DNA from: Nipponacmea schrenckii
Taxonomy: Eukaryota > Mollusca > Gastropoda > Lottiidae
Assembly (NCBI GenBank): GCA_030562195.1
Contig: CM060199.1
Location: forward strand, 31,640,338-31,704,337
Length of the DNA stretch: 64,000 nt
Direction: 5' to 3'
Below, in pieces: positions 22,830 to 35,677 of the stretch. Position 1 is the first letter of the stretch, and every line of letters starts with the position of its first letter. Under the pieces are notes generated by a model. It made no database searches. It saw only the letters and a list, made by a program, of their open reading frames with translations, and was not told the DNA's origin. Position numbers and translations under genes: made by a program.

Positions 22830-23987
22830 TCATTTTGAAAAGGGCGAGGCTGTCCTCACTTTCTTTTCAGTATTTTCTTCTGTTGAAGATACGTCTGAAC
22901 TCTCAGAACTGATCTGCTTTCTTTTAAGATCGTCTATTTGTAAAAAACTTTCAGAAATGTTGTTATTGAGACTATTTGAGAGACACTGCTCCACTGAGGT
23001 AGATGTGCTGTTACTCATGCTCTGCAGGTCTATATGCAGACGATTGTCAGATTCGGTGTCTGACTCGCTTATGCATGTTTGCAAAAGGTTTTCCTCCTCT
23101 ATTGTTGGTGGGGGTGAGTCTGGTAGGGGAGGGGGAACGTCAATGCATTTTTTTTGGAGTAGACGTTGCTGGCATGAAATCTTCCAGATCTTTAAGTTTT
23201 TTGGAAAGGGTGTCTAGTAGCTTTATTCTACTTCCAGAAGGTAGTTTAGGGATCTGTTTCCTTGCTAGTGCAGAGAGGGATTCAATAGCAGTACCGGTAT
23301 TAACTGGATTCTCTGGCCCCCATACAGAATCTATCGTACCTGATGCTTCCTCTCGCAATTGGTTTACCTCCCTTATATTAGGACAGTCATTGGCGTTATG
23401 ACCATGAGGTTCACATGAGTAGCACTTACGTCCTGGTTTAGGTTGCCCTTCATATCTTATGGTTAGTTTTTTACCCTTCACATAAAGTTTGGTGGGTATT
23501 GGCTTAAGTATATTTTTTACGTGCCACTTTGAATTGTGGGAAATTTACCAAAGTTTGTGTTTTTAACACTTATGACAGTGCAATGTTTTGCCAGTTTTTT
23601 TGGAGATTCCAATGGAGTCCAGTCGGTAAGGTGCTCCAAATACTGTCACATTTATCTGGTAGACAGGTTCTTCCCATACCTCCTCCTGACATTCCTGCAC
23701 AACTAACATGTGGCCTTTAACCATCATGTTTGTCTAGAATTCTTGCAAGAAGTGCCTCATGTTCTCCCCACTGTTTACTGTGAGGTAGAAACAATTAGGC
23801 TCTACATTTTACAAGCATTGATGGTGTTATTACTTTCATTTTGTATATGGTAAAGTATATCTGTCGATTTTATACGATCATATGTCTCTTTGGCTACCAA
23901 GAGAGCTAGGGTATTGGTCCTTTTGAACGTATTCTGCCGGACCATCCCATTGTCGGTAAAAGAAACTTTTCTGGTGCAGGCTGACAT
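22830..23987 (-). pseudogene. LINE ORF1 (CCHC nucleic-acid-binding protein), frameshifted
   Basis: On the minus strand upstream of ORF2: an N-terminal part (MSACTRKVSFTDNG, RTNTLALLVAKETYD), then in another frame VFGAPYRLDSIGISKKTGKT, then KGKKLTIRYEGQPKPGRKC with a CCHC knuckle CYSCEPHGHNANDC (~23430), and a Ser/Glu-rich tail ending at 22830. A fragment of this layout upstream of an endonuclease-RT frame is typical of a LINE ORF1 RNA-binding protein. At least three frame breaks. Confidence 0.7.
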
Positions 23988-25118
23988 ATCGTTAGATCTC
24001 CATAACAGTCTTCCATCGCAAGCGGTTTACTCAACAAGTAAGAAGGAGAGATTACTTTCACAGCTTAAGAATGCTTTCTAACTAACCCGTTTTCAGTAAA
24101 CTAAACTCATGTTTGCAAACAACGCTTTAGGACCGCAATAGTCGCCGCGCCCCCTACATCAAGGAAAGACAACTCGCGAGTTTGGTTCCCCATTCGAATG
24201 CAGACCATGCTTGTAAGATTAAACAATTACACTGTATCAAAATACTATATAACGAAATGCGATATCTGGCCAAATGCTATAACGAACCTTTTCCTATTAC
24301 TTCAATGCATGACACACACTGCGAAAAACAAAATAACATCATTTTTGTCTCTGGAGAAAATGTGTTGTCATGCAAGCTTTGAGCTACGTCATTACCATAT
24401 CATATTTGGCACAAGACAATTCCCGCTCTTTTAGTTAATTACCATAACCTTATAAGGAAGTGCGCGATCCCATTGGGCATTGTTATTTTATATTGGTCGC
24501 CATTGTTAATTTTGTTGAAGATGGACTTTTTGTTTCATGTCTCGAAAATTTGTAATTTAGTTGAATATAGATGTTTTGAAGAGAGCTGTTAAGAACCATT
24601 AATTGTAAGAATACCCTTAAGTTCGTTTTTTAAACCTTAAACTTGTATTTTACTGCTGACTTAAGAATTATTTCAGTATTTTTATAACTTCTTTTGATTC
24701 CTGGATATGATTATTGTACCTTGATACATAAAAATTAACTAAGGGAAGTAACCAATTTTATGATTCGTATTGCCGTAGCTTTGAACCTCAGACCACAACG
24801 AATACTTTATTTATGTTCTTTTAGTAAAATATTTGTAACTTTTTTATCTTTTTTTTGAATCACTTACAAACAATTTAAACATTGAACGAGAAACCATTTG
24901 AACAAGTTATAACCTATGTGTATTTTGTTGAATATTTTGAACTGTTATTAAGTTTTTAACTTTCTAAGTATCACCTGTGTAAAATGATGAAGATTGTGAT
25001 ATTTATATTAAACTTTGTAATTTAAGTGATTTCTATTTTCTGGTCTACCTGTGATCAGCTCTACTATAAGCGACTACATTTCATTCAAATTAATGCTATT
25101 TATAAGTAGACTTTGTAG
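23988..25118. other. LINE 5' side and leader of the BEL/Pao remnant
   Basis: The first ~100 bp may be LINE 5' sequence. 24360-25118 precedes the gag frame and could hold a decayed LTR and leader, but I find no second LTR or primer site to confirm this. No genes. Confidence 0.35.
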
Positions 25119-26228
25119 ATGAGTAAAACTTCTGAGAAGACTCAAATTTGTAATGTTGGTGCAGCAACTGGCCAAGAAAAGAATAAAGACAAACAGGGTG
25201 ATGATGATGATGATAAATCTGTTAAGGCCAAATCGGCTGCTAAAGAAAAAAAAGAAGAACTGCATAAAGCAGAGATCGAGAAGTTAAGAGCACAACATAA
25301 ACAAAGACTAGCTCAACTTCAATCTGAGTATGACAGGCGTCGTTTAGACTTGGATCGTCATATTGAAACAAATTTGGCTGAGTTGCAGTTAGAATCTGAG
25401 TTGGCGGATTTGAAGGTGAAGTCTGTGAAAGATGAAGATTTTAATCAGGAGGATATACTCTGTGATAATCCTTCTCCAAGTGAAAAACATTTAAAAACTC
25501 AAGAATGGATTCAGAACCAAAACAATTATGATGACTTAAATGTGAATGCCGCCAGTTTCATTCCAAAACAAATGAGTGACACTACACCTGTGAATCTCAT
25601 GCTTAAGTTATGATGACTTAAATGTGAATGCCACCAGTTTCATTCCAAAACAAATGAGTGACACTACATCTGTGAATCTCATGCTTAAGTTAAATTTATT
25701 GCAAGCTATTGAAAGTCAAAATTCTCTGGAAATCCTGCTGATTATCCTGCTTTTCGCGAACGTCTGCAAACTAATTTGGAGGATGGCTTATTAGATAATA
25801 GTCAAAAGGTAGAATTCTGACCTAAATTCTTAACTGGTGAAGCAAAAGAAGTTTTCGAAAGGGTTAAGGCTTAGGGCTATGATCAAATTATTAAAACTTT
25901 AGAAACTAGATATGAACATCCAGCAAATGTTGCTGCTGCTGTAATCCGAGATTTAACACATGGACCTAAGTTGGCTAATAATGATCACAAAGGATTGTTA
26001 AAGTTTGCAGAAGAGCTTGACTCTAAATCTCAAGGTTTGAGAGGTGAATATGAGGCTGAAGGAAGTACATCAATAAATCTTAACAATATTGTGGCCAGAT
26101 TACCAAATTATATCGGTAAATGGTATGAAAAATGTTATACTATAAGACAAGATAGAAATCCAAAACTTAAAGATTTATCTGAATTAGTAATAAAGCAAGC
26201 CGTGTTAACAAAATGGGACGATATCTAG
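25119..26228 (+). pseudogene. BEL/Pao-type gag remnant
   Basis: Starts at ATG 25119 with a charged, coiled-coil-like N-terminus (KKEELHKAEIEKLRAQHK, LQSEYDRRRLDLDRHIETN). After a break it continues as a DUF1759-like gag domain: NPADYPAFRERLQTNLEDG (~25733-25790), FLTGEAKEVFERVKA, and YDQIIKTLETRYEHPANVAA (~25880-25935), then NNIVARLPNYIGKWYEKCY. Stops interrupt it at ~25818 and ~25872, and an 82-bp tandem duplication disrupts the frame at ~25609. No protease, RT or integrase follows; the end runs into a 41-bp tandem repeat. Confidence 0.75.
25527..25690. repeat. 82-bp tandem duplication within gag
   Basis: tatgatgacttaaatgtgaa at 25527 recurs at 25609; the two units differ at only a few bases (gccgcc/gccacc, acacct/acatct). 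The duplication introduces a stop and frameshift. Confidence 0.93.
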
Positions 26229-26405
26229 TGACAAATTGAAATTTTGCGACAAATCGGGACGATTTTAGCGACAAATTGAAATTTTGCGACACAATGGGAC
26301 GATATTTATTGACATATTAAAATTTTGCGACAAATCGGGACGATTTCTAGTGACAAATTGCAATTTTGCGACACAATGGGACGACATTTAGTGACAAATC
26401 GGGAC
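26210..26405. repeat. 41-bp tandem repeat fused to gag end
   Basis: gggacg recurs at about 26214, 26255, 26296, 26337 and 26378; each unit reads 'gggacgat..tagtgacaaattgaaattttgcgac'. The array begins within the last codons of the gag remnant and decays into shorter gggac/acaaat runs up to ~26450. Confidence 0.9.
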
Positions 26406-26459
26406 CCCCCAGGAAAATGACACATTGGGACGAAATGACAAATCGGGACGGAACAAGGC

Positions 26460-27000
26460 GTACACAAACTTCAAACAAAGTTTGTCAATATGCTGCGATT
26501 CCTTGCAGGCTGGCACATCAAAGTTGATCATAATATTAGCTTACCCCATTGTCCTCAAAAGTCTGTATTAAATGACGAAGGTCATGATCTGTTAATATTG
26601 CTTCCATAGAACTTGTCATCAGCTAAAATAATTATAAATTTGCAAATTAAACGAAATGGTTAGGACTGTTGGCTAATGTAGTCAGATGTAGGCCAATGGA
26701 TGGGAAGGTATTTGTAGAAGTGGGCCAATTTTTTCTCGATTATCAGGTCTACTAGTAGTCGGTAATTTACCATGTACAATAAAGGTAGTATTTGTAAAAT
26801 ATATGAATTCTAAAAAATGCAAACTGACTAATTAGGACTACTTTTAACAAGCAAAACGCACTAAACCAAAGTGATAACAATTTGATTGAGTAGGCCTAGC
26901 CTACAGTCTTGGCCCTTGGTCTTGGGCCTACGCGTGCGGTCTTACGCAAGGTAAAATAAACAAAATAAAAAAGAGAACAAGAGCCAATTATGGGACTTTG
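26460..27000. other. Non-coding stretch, nothing recognised
   Basis: No gene, repeat family or RNA gene that I can support. Confidence 0.4.
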
Positions 27001-27003
27001 CTA

Positions 27004-28190
27004 TTGTCGCAAAATTGCAACAGACAGGCCGAAACATTTGATTTTCTCGAAGAATATGGCCAAAACAACGAGATATCTGCGTGCCAAGTCCTTTTTTGAA
27101 AAACGTTATTTCCTACAGCCGTAATTCTTTGACCCATATAAATGATAAATTGGAAGATCACCCGGATGTGTCACGCCCATCTCATTTTTTTCGCGTAAAT
27201 CTAATCACATTCCAAATGTTTATTAACGGTACAAATTTGAAGCTTGTTCATCAAATAGATCACGATATATACACAAATACATTTCAAAAAAACAAAATGT
27301 ACTTAAATTTTCATTTTAAAAACTTTTGTTATACATCGCTGGAAAGTGGACAAAAAGCGCCTTAAGAATCTGAAAAAAATAACCCTCTAAATTAATTAGG
27401 TCACGCTCTAGAGCAGTCCAAAAATTGCGAATTTAGCTGTTTTCGGGCAGCTATAAAACCGGAAGTAGAAGTCTAATGTCAAATTGTCAACTGATAGCCA
27501 AAGTCAGTGACCAATGACCTTGTAAAGATCAAGGTCACCAAGAGTCCAGGTCACTAGAAATAAGCCCCCAAAACAAACAAAAAATGATTGTTTTTGCAAA
27601 TGTCGCAAAATTGCAACAAACAGGCAGAAACATTTGATTTTTTGGGATAAACTGGCCAAAGTAATTAGGTATATGTATGCAAGGTACTTTTTTGAAAAAC
27701 GTTATTTCCTGCAGACGTAATTCGCTGACCGATATAAATGGTAAATTTGAATTCACCCGGATGTGCCACGCCCACCTCGTTTTTTGGGGGGTGAATCTAA
27801 TCATATTCAAAATGTATATTCACGGTACATATTTGAAGCTTGTACATCTAATAGATCACGAGATATACACACATACATTTCAAACAAGCAAAAATACGGC
27901 AAAATGTACTTTTCTTTTCAAAAATCAAAAACTTCAATTTTCATTTTACAAACTTTTGTTATATATCGATGGAAAGAGGACAAAAAGCACCTAAGAATCT
28001 GAAAAAAATAACACTCTAAATTAATTAGGTCACGATCTAGAGCAGTCCAAAGTTGCGAATTTTGCTGTTTTCGGGCAGCTATAAAACCGGAAGTAGATGT
28101 CGGAGGTCAAAGGTCAAAGTATCAACTGGTAGCAAAGGTCAATGACCTTTGACCTACTAAAGGTCACGGTCATCAAAGGTCAAGGTCGCG
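27004..28190. repeat. ~595-bp tandem duplication (two diverged units)
   Basis: Unit 1 from ~27004 and unit 2 from ~27600 share ordered blocks: gtcgcaaaattgcaaca, gaaacatttgatttt, tttgaaaaacgttatttcct, cacccggatgtg, atagatcacgatatacac, tctaaattaattaggtcacg, and gggcagctataaaaccggaa. Satellite-like; the open frames in it are shadows. The second unit ends in a cluster of aaggtca motifs (28105-28195). Confidence 0.85.
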
Positions 28191-28723
28191 AGAAATAAGC
28201 TTTTAAAAATGGAAAAAATTCAACCGGAAGTTGCAAAAAAGCGAAATCGAAATTAAAAAATCGGCTTCCCATAAGTTTTTCGCAATCGCATGAACCTTCC
28301 AAAAATGCAAATATCACGCAAATCGCTCTTAACCCTGAGGCCCCATTTTGAGTTTTACAAAAAAGTGACATTTCAAGATGGCGGACAATGTTTCACTTCC
28401 GGTCCGATTTTTTCTTCCTCATTTTTTTGTCTTCTAATTTAATTAAGATCGACATAAATTTTGTTGCGGTACATCAATTACAGCACAAGTAGGTCAACCG
28501 GAAGTTTAAACCCTTTATACGTTTGAACCGGAAATGAAGCAAAAATTTCAACTCTGCCAATGTTTTTATATTGGTGCATAGAGTTATAAATAGAACTAGA
28601 GAGAGCAGTATTACGTAGCGTCATGGTCCACCAATGGGAAGCCAATGGGAAGCGTCTACCATTTTGTAAGTGGTATAGTTGACTGTCGTCTGCTATAGAG
28701 CCTATGTTGTTGAAATCTTCGAA
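28191..28723. other. 5' flank of the P-element gene
   Basis: AT-rich with several ccggaagt phrases (28224, 28396, 28498, 28528). It probably holds the 5' end of the P element; I could not identify its terminal inverted repeat. Confidence 0.4.
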
Positions 28724-31700
28724 ATGGTCAAATATTGTGCTGTTTACGGTTGTAAAAACAGTTTTTCGAAAGATTCTCCAATTAGTTTCCATTCGTAAGT
28801 CTTTTTCCCACATTTTGTACACAAGATAGTCGAAATAGATAGACGAAATCAACGACAAAACAGAATAAAAACGTAAACAAACGGGAATAGATCTAGGCAA
28901 AAAAGATAGGCCTCGCTCATTATGATCGATCAGTTTATACCAAAATGCAAATTCAAAAAGGCTATTTTTGACCTAATCCTCAACTTTGACTTACAATTAA
29001 TCTATTAGTAGTCTAATTAAATAAGAAACCGATTACAGATGTAAAACAACCTCCTCACTCCGAACAAGAGTTCTAGTTCTCTAACCTAACCGAGGCCTAG
29101 CTAGAGAAAGGACGTACCTAAATGACTTATAACTTGGCCTAGGCCTATAATGAAACGCTTTCTGTGGTCTTAGAATAAAAAAAAATATTGATGTCATAAA
29201 TCTGTGATCTAGAACAACTAGTGATTAGATCTAACAATTTGAATAGGCCAAGAAATGACCTAATGACATGAGCAAAGCCCTGTCACACCCTAAAATTTTA
29301 AATACATGTATACCATAACCTACCCATCACAAGCTTAGGATAGGCTACAGTTACAACCTAAACAGTGACACATTCACATGTGAAATACTTTGCACTGAAA
29401 TCATGATATATGAGAGGGCTCCTTATCCACCAAACCTTCCGTTTTTACTTTGAAAAAATTCTAAATGATGAAATGAGGGAGCTAATTTCCAATACAAAAA
29501 TATGGTATATTTTATATATATATATATATATATTATAATATATAAAAAAGCTAGGTTTAATCCCCCCCCCCCCACAACAACAGTTGTCACTTTATCAGAG
29601 TTTACACACGCACACACACACCCTCACACGATTTTGTTTCAATATTTGACTTCAGGTTTCCAAAAGATACTGATTTAAAAGAGAAATGGGTGAGAAACAT
29701 AAGCAGGTTAGGTGATGATGGTAAGCTATGGCAACCATCTGGTTATTCTACTGTTTGCAGTGTTCATTTTTTGCCATCAGATTTTCATTTTAATTGAGAA
29801 AATGTTGGAAGAAAGATTTTATTATCTAAAGCTATTCCGTCTGTTTTCAATAACCACCCAGCTCATAAACAAATTTCTCACCAAAGAAGACGTCCTTTAA
29901 AGAGAATTGCACCTGATTTGCCTTGCTCCACAATACCCGAAAAGACGTTAAAACTCTCAATTGATGACCATGCATATTCAACAAGAACTCCTGATTTTCA
30001 GACTGATTTGGAAAAAACAAAAGAAAAGTTAAAAAATGTGCTGAAAGAAAACAAGAATTTAAAACGTCAGGTGAAGAGAAAAAATGAGAAAATTTCAAAT
30101 CTATTAGAAAAGGTAAAAGATCTTCATATGCTACAACAAAACCAGGTTGATCTTTTGAATTTAAACTTTTCTGAAAACACTCTAACTTTAATAGAAAATG
30201 AACTTAATTCTCTTGGCACGCAACCTCAAGGTTTGAGATATTCGGACGATCTGAAGTCATTTGCAGTTACTTTACACTTTTATAGTGCCCAGGCTTATGA
30301 ATACATACGTAAATATTTGCAATATCTAGCATCAATTGTGAACCGGGCTTTTTATCAGAAGTTTTCGAGTTCCTTAAGCAGAAATTAATCACTGACCCCA
30401 GGATGAAAGATATTGTTTTAATGTTTGATGGTATGGCCAATTTGCATAAATTGCAGAAATATTGTGGTATGGTTAATTATGGACATATTCAAGTAGATTC
30501 TTCGGACACTTTAGCAACTGAAGTTTTGGTTTTACTTGTTGTTGGACTTAGAGGTCACTGGAAACAGCCAATAGGATATTTTCTGACAAATCATATGCCA
30601 AGTGATACTCAAGCTCAATTGATAAAGGATGCTTTAATTATGCTTCATGAGTCTGGGTTTTCCGTCCATTCTGTTGTATGTGATGGGTCATATACGAATC
30701 AAGCGACAGCAACCTTATTAGGATGTGTGCTCTCTGCTGACTTGAAAAATACCTTTCCTCATCCATGCCTTCCCGAAACAACCGTTCATTTTATTTTTGA
30801 TGTTTGCCACCTTATAAAATGCGTCCGAAACTGTCTCGCTGAATTATGTGTTCTTAAGCACAAAACTATGAAAATTGACTGGCAATATATTGTAGAACTG
30901 AATAAGCTTCAAATGAACGACGATAATTTACGCAATTTATAAGACTTTTTGATAAACTTTTTGATATTTGTAACTCACATAATCCTTTTGGGAAAGGTTT
31001 TAAGAAACCAATATTTGGCAATAACCGGGAAAATATTTTTGATTTCCTGGACAGTGTTTCAGAATATATTCTTAATTTAACAGATGTAGCTGGAAACAAA
31101 TTAATTTTATCAAAACGTAAAACAGCTTTTCTGAGATTTATGTGTTCCTCCAAGTCAATAAAAGAAGTGAGTGAGAAATTACTTTTCCCTAAAAGTAGTG
31201 GACATGAACCTTTTAAGTATGTTTTGACATATAAATTTAGTCAAGACCATTTGGAAATGTTGTTTAGTCGTATACGGAGGAGAGGAGGCTGGAATAATAA
31301 TCCGAACTGTATGCAGTTCAAATGGGCCCTGAGAACAATACTAATGAAAAACGGCATTCAGCCATCAGACAAGGGTAATAGTGTCAAACCGGCTTTATTA
31401 AGTGTTGAGGAACCAATTAATATAGTATTTATTGGGAGTGAAAATCTAAATGCATCTGTACCGGTACTTAAATCTTCTTTAGGACTCACAGAAAAACTTA
31501 ACAGATTTACTGAAATTATTGAAAAACCTACAATTTGGCATAACCATGTTCTGCATTATATTGCTGGATATATAGCAAGAAAAATGCAAGTTTCCTCAAA
31601 TTGTTCAACATGTTCTTCTATTCTCGAAGAAATTGTAAACGAACATTCGTATTCTTACAAAACTCCAGAAAAATTTTCGGAATTAACGAGAAGAAAAGAT

Positions 31701-31808
31701 CGTGGTGGACAAGTCACTCCATCAAAAGATATGTTCACAGTTGTAACTTGTGTAGATAGTGTTGTAAGGTATACTGCTATGTGGTGTTTTAATGCTTTTG
31801 CTTATTAA

Positions 31809-32304
31809 AGAGCCAAGTTCGCCCTCGCAATTTAGCCTTCAAATGCTTGCATGTTCAGATTTATCCGCGTTTGAATGTTAAAATGACAGCACTTTATCGT
31901 TTCTTGAGACTTGAGTGAAATTCCTAAAATTCCTAATTTGTGGTATTATACGATTTGTGTAGGCTCAATAGTATTCAAGCAAGACCCAAATCAACCCCTT
32001 ATAATGGCGAATTTGTCTTTAATCAATTTTGTTTTTTGTTAAAAAAAAACCAAAGCTTGATTTTTAGTTGTGTAATTTTGAATTTATCTCTTGTTTTGTT
32101 TTTGGGATCAGTTCTGTGCATGAGCAAGTTTGTTTTTTTGTAATGTAAAATTGATTAAAAACAGAAGCATGTTTGGTAGACTGATTTTTCAATAGTTTTG
32201 ATTTCATCAGTATGTGATTATTAAACACGGTTTCATGACAGTATGAAGTTAACTGGACTTTCTTGCTAATTCATGATATCTCACAATTGGTTTATAATTT
32301 GAAA
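31809..32304. other. P-element intron, left part
   Basis: AT-rich intron sequence between the exon 2 donor (31769) and the inserted Helentron-like element. No gene recognised. Confidence 0.5.
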
Positions 32305-34632
32305 GATAGCTTGCCAGGCAAGGTAATATACGCCCACTGGCAGCATTTAATTCAAATAAAAACTTTTCAGTGAGGTTACAAGTCGAATGAAATATTCAAC
32401 CTTCCAACCTATTTTTTTCTAGGGTCTCTAGTTTTATTAAAAACTGTCAAGAATTGTACCTAATAACAACTCATTAAATATTTTTCGGTATTTTTATGAT
32501 TTGCAATAGGGTTCACCCTTAATAATATTTTGATATTTTTAATTCTTAATAAGGCTCATCCTTGGTTGATATTAAACCATTTCAGCGAGTTTTGTCAAAA
32601 AGGAATGTTTAAAGTTGAAAGCGTTTTTGAAAACAGGCGCAATAACTGACACTAAATATTTTTCGATTTATCTGATTTTCAATAGGGTTTATCCTTGTGA
32701 GAAAACAAATACTAAAGCCAAGTTTCATCAAAATCCATTCAAAATTGTTCTTTCTAGAGTGTTTACGAGTTTAATTGAACGCGTTTTCAAAAACAAGGTC
32801 AATAACTTGTACTAAATATTTTTCGATTTTCAATAGGGTTCATCCTTGGGAGACAACAAATACTCCAGCCAAGTTACATCAAAATCCTTTAAAAATTGTT
32901 CTTTCTAGAGTGTTTACAAGCTAAAATTGAACGCGTTTTCAAGAACAAGGGCTATAACTGACAATAAATATATTTCGATTTATTTGATTTATAATAGGGT
33001 TCATCATTGGGTAATAACAAATACTCAAGCCAAGTTTAATCAAAATCCATTAAGAATTGTTCTTTCTAGAGTGTTTACAAGCTAAAATTGAACGCGTTTT
33101 CAAGAACAAGAGCAGTAACTCATACTGAAAAATTTTTCGATTTCGCTGATTTTCAATAGGGTTCATCCCTGAGTTATAACACACTCTCACACCAAGTTTC
33201 ATCGAAATCGGTCAAGAATTGTGCCATGTAGAGTGTTTACGAGACAAAAATCGAACGTGTTTAAAAGAACAAGGGCAATAATTCATATTAGATATATTTT
33301 TAATTTTCAATAGGGCTCATCCCTTGCGATATCAAACAATTTCAGTGAGTTTTGTCAACATTGGTCATGAATTGTACCTTCTAGAGTGTTTATTAGCCAA
33401 AAAGTTAAACCCGTTTTCAAACACAAGGGCAATAACTGACACTAAATATATTTCGATTTATTTGATTTTCAATAGGGTTCATCCTTGGGAGACAACAAAT
33501 ACTCCAGCCAAGTTACATCAAAATCCTTTAAAAATTGTTCTTTCTAGAGTGTTTACAAGCTAAAATTGAACGCGTTTTCAAGAACAAGGGCTATAACTGA
33601 CAATAAATATATTTCGATTTATTTGATTTATAATAGGGTTCATCATTGGGTAATAACAAATACTCAAGCCAAGTTTAATCAAAATCCATTAAGAATTGTT
33701 CTTTCTAGAGTGCTTACAAGCTAAAATTGAACGCGTTTTCAAACACAAGGGCAATAACTGATACTAAATATTTTTCGATTTAACTGAATTTCAATAGAGT
33801 TCATCCTTAGGTGATTACAAATACTCATGCCAAGTTATGTCAAAATCGCTCAAGAATTGTGACTTGTAGAGTGTTTACAAGGCAAAAATCCAACACATTT
33901 TATAGAACAAGGGCAATAATTCCTATTAAATATATTTCGATATGTGCTTTTTTCAAAAGGGTTCATTCTTGGGTGATATTAAACAATTTCAGCAAGTTTC
34001 GTCAAAATCGGTCAATAAATGTGCTTTGTAGAGTGTTTACAAGAAAAAAATTGAACGCGTTTTCAAAAACAAGGGCAATAACTGATATAAATTTTTTTTC
34101 GATTTGACGGGTTTTTCAATAGGCTTCATCCTTGGGTGATAACAAATACTCAGGCCAAGTTTCATTAAAATCCATTAAGAATTGTTCTTTCTAGAGTGTT
34201 TACAAGCTAAAATTGAACGCGTTTTCAAGAACAAGGGCAATAACTCATACTAAATGTTTTTCGATTTCGCTGATTTTCGATAGGGTTTATCCTTGAGTTA
34301 TAACATACTCTCAAACCAAGTTTCATCAAAATCGGTCAAGAATTGCACGTTGTAGAGTGTTTACGAGCCATTCAAGAACAAGGGCACGAACTCATACTAA
34401 TTTTTTTCCGATTTCGCTGATTTTCAATAGGGTTCATCCTTGCGTGATCATAAACACTCATATTAAGTTTCATCTAAATCCGTCAAGAATTACACCGTGT
34501 AGAGTGTTTACGAGCAATTGTGGACGGACGGACGGACGGACGGACCGACGGACGGACGGACGGACGGACGGACGGACGGACGGTGTGGGTGACGACAATA
34601 TACGCCCCCCATTTCATGTGGGCGTATAAAAA
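32305..34632 (+). mobile_element. Helentron-like element, copy 2 (same family as 8465-10632)
   Basis: Begins gatagcttgccaggcaagg and ends in the gtgggcgtataaaaa hairpin, with a (GGAC)n tract at ~34523-34583. Most of the sequence lines up closely with copy 1, including the unusual first ~300 bp before the repeats, but the number and order of ~160-bp units differ in the middle (around 33050-33700). It lies inside the last intron of the P-element gene. Confidence 0.88.
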
Positions 34633-35075
34633 GAAGTCCACTCTTATGGGTGATAAAATATAATTCTAGAAATATTGAATATTGAGATAGGCATAATCCT
34701 ACCAAACTATTGAAGACAGTCCGTTTTCCTCTGACATCATTATATTTGCATTTTATATTTCAATTCAGAGAATTTATTGCATACGAAGGGGCAATAAATG
34801 CAGTCACCAACAGTTTTTTACCGAAAGTTCAGGTTGCAGTAAGTTCCAGAATGAGGCAAAATGTTTTTAAGGAGTATGATGACCACTTCACAGAAACTTC
34901 AAAATTCCCACTCGAAGATGATCATGGCTCCCAGATGCTAAATGGAATTTGTAAGATCTTCGTCACAATGATTGTTCATCACCATAAAAATATAATTAAT
35001 GAAAGATATGTTAAAGAAAATCAATCATCGAAGCGACTAAAGCTAACTAAGACGATATTGTTTCTGCATGAATAA

Positions 35076-35668
35076 GATACATAAAAATGTAAGTTAAATG
35101 AATTTTAGTAATATTTAGAAAAAAATATTTTATTAATTCAACTTTGAGTGCCCGCAGTTCGAAAGAACCTTTGGAAAACGCCGTTTTCTGCTATAACGTA
35201 TTGTGACGTTATCCCCTCTATAGCGGCCATTTTGTTTCCCCATGAGTGGACCATTTTACAAACGACGTCATAAGGAGAGTACGCGATCTACTTATTATAT
35301 ACATCTATGTATTGGTGACACTTGAAGTCACCCAAATTTTCATATCAATCGGTCTTAAAATAGCAAAGTTGCAAAAATGTGCAAAATACGGCAGAAAAAT
35401 GTGTGCTATGAATTTTCAAATTTCGAATTTTATTTACTGCTATCTTGTTGGAAATTATTTCACGTTTCCAAAAATGCAAACCCAACGAAAATCGATCCAA
35501 AAATGCGAGTTCTAGAGCCACTGAAAGCAAAGTCCCACAATGAGACAAAAAAGTTCTAGGATCAAAGAACCCCACTTGGCGTTCAGTAGTTGCTTCGTTA
35601 GAGACTTAATCACGTGGTAAATCACATTTTGCGCAAGCTCATTTAGAAACGAACGTCCTTCATAATGC
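35076..35668. other. 3' flank of the P-element gene
   Basis: No gene recognised. A minus/plus open frame near 35377-35559 is unsupported. 35669-35677 is the left copy of the target duplication of the next element. Confidence 0.4.
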
Positions 35669-35677
35669 CTTTAGGCC

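Larger units (their letters stand above)
28724..35075 (+). pseudogene. P-element (THAP9-like) transposase gene, spliced and broken
   Basis: Exon 1 (28724-28794) starts at ATG with the THAP zinc finger (MVKYCAVYGCKNSFSKDSP, C-x4-C) and ends at a GTAAGT donor. Exon 2 (29656-31768) continues in phase as FPKDTDLKEKW, CSVHFLPSDF (the C-x2-H half), then an in-frame TGA (~29794), AIPSVF, a coiled coil (~30000-30130), and the transposase core with MFDGMA (~30424). Frame changes lie at ~30325 and ~30935; the core goes on to SQDHLEMLFSRIRRRGG and HNHVLHYIAGYIARK. A second intron (31769-34768, AG|GT ... CAG|) carries a 2.3-kb Helentron-like element. Exon 3 (34769-35075) joins in phase and encodes the C-terminus (FTETSKFPLED, VHHHKNIINE, LTKTILF). 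One stop and two frameshifts make it non-functional; domain order matches THAP9/P transposases throughout. Confidence 0.88.

Noticed and set aside
23890..24081. Plus-strand open frame opposite LINE ORF1
   Set aside because: Shadow of the minus-strand ORF1 coding sequence.
28105..28195. aggtcaaaggtca motifs resembling a DR1 nuclear-receptor site
   Set aside because: They lie in a run of caaaggtca repeats at a satellite unit end with no gene to regulate; motif alone is not evidence.
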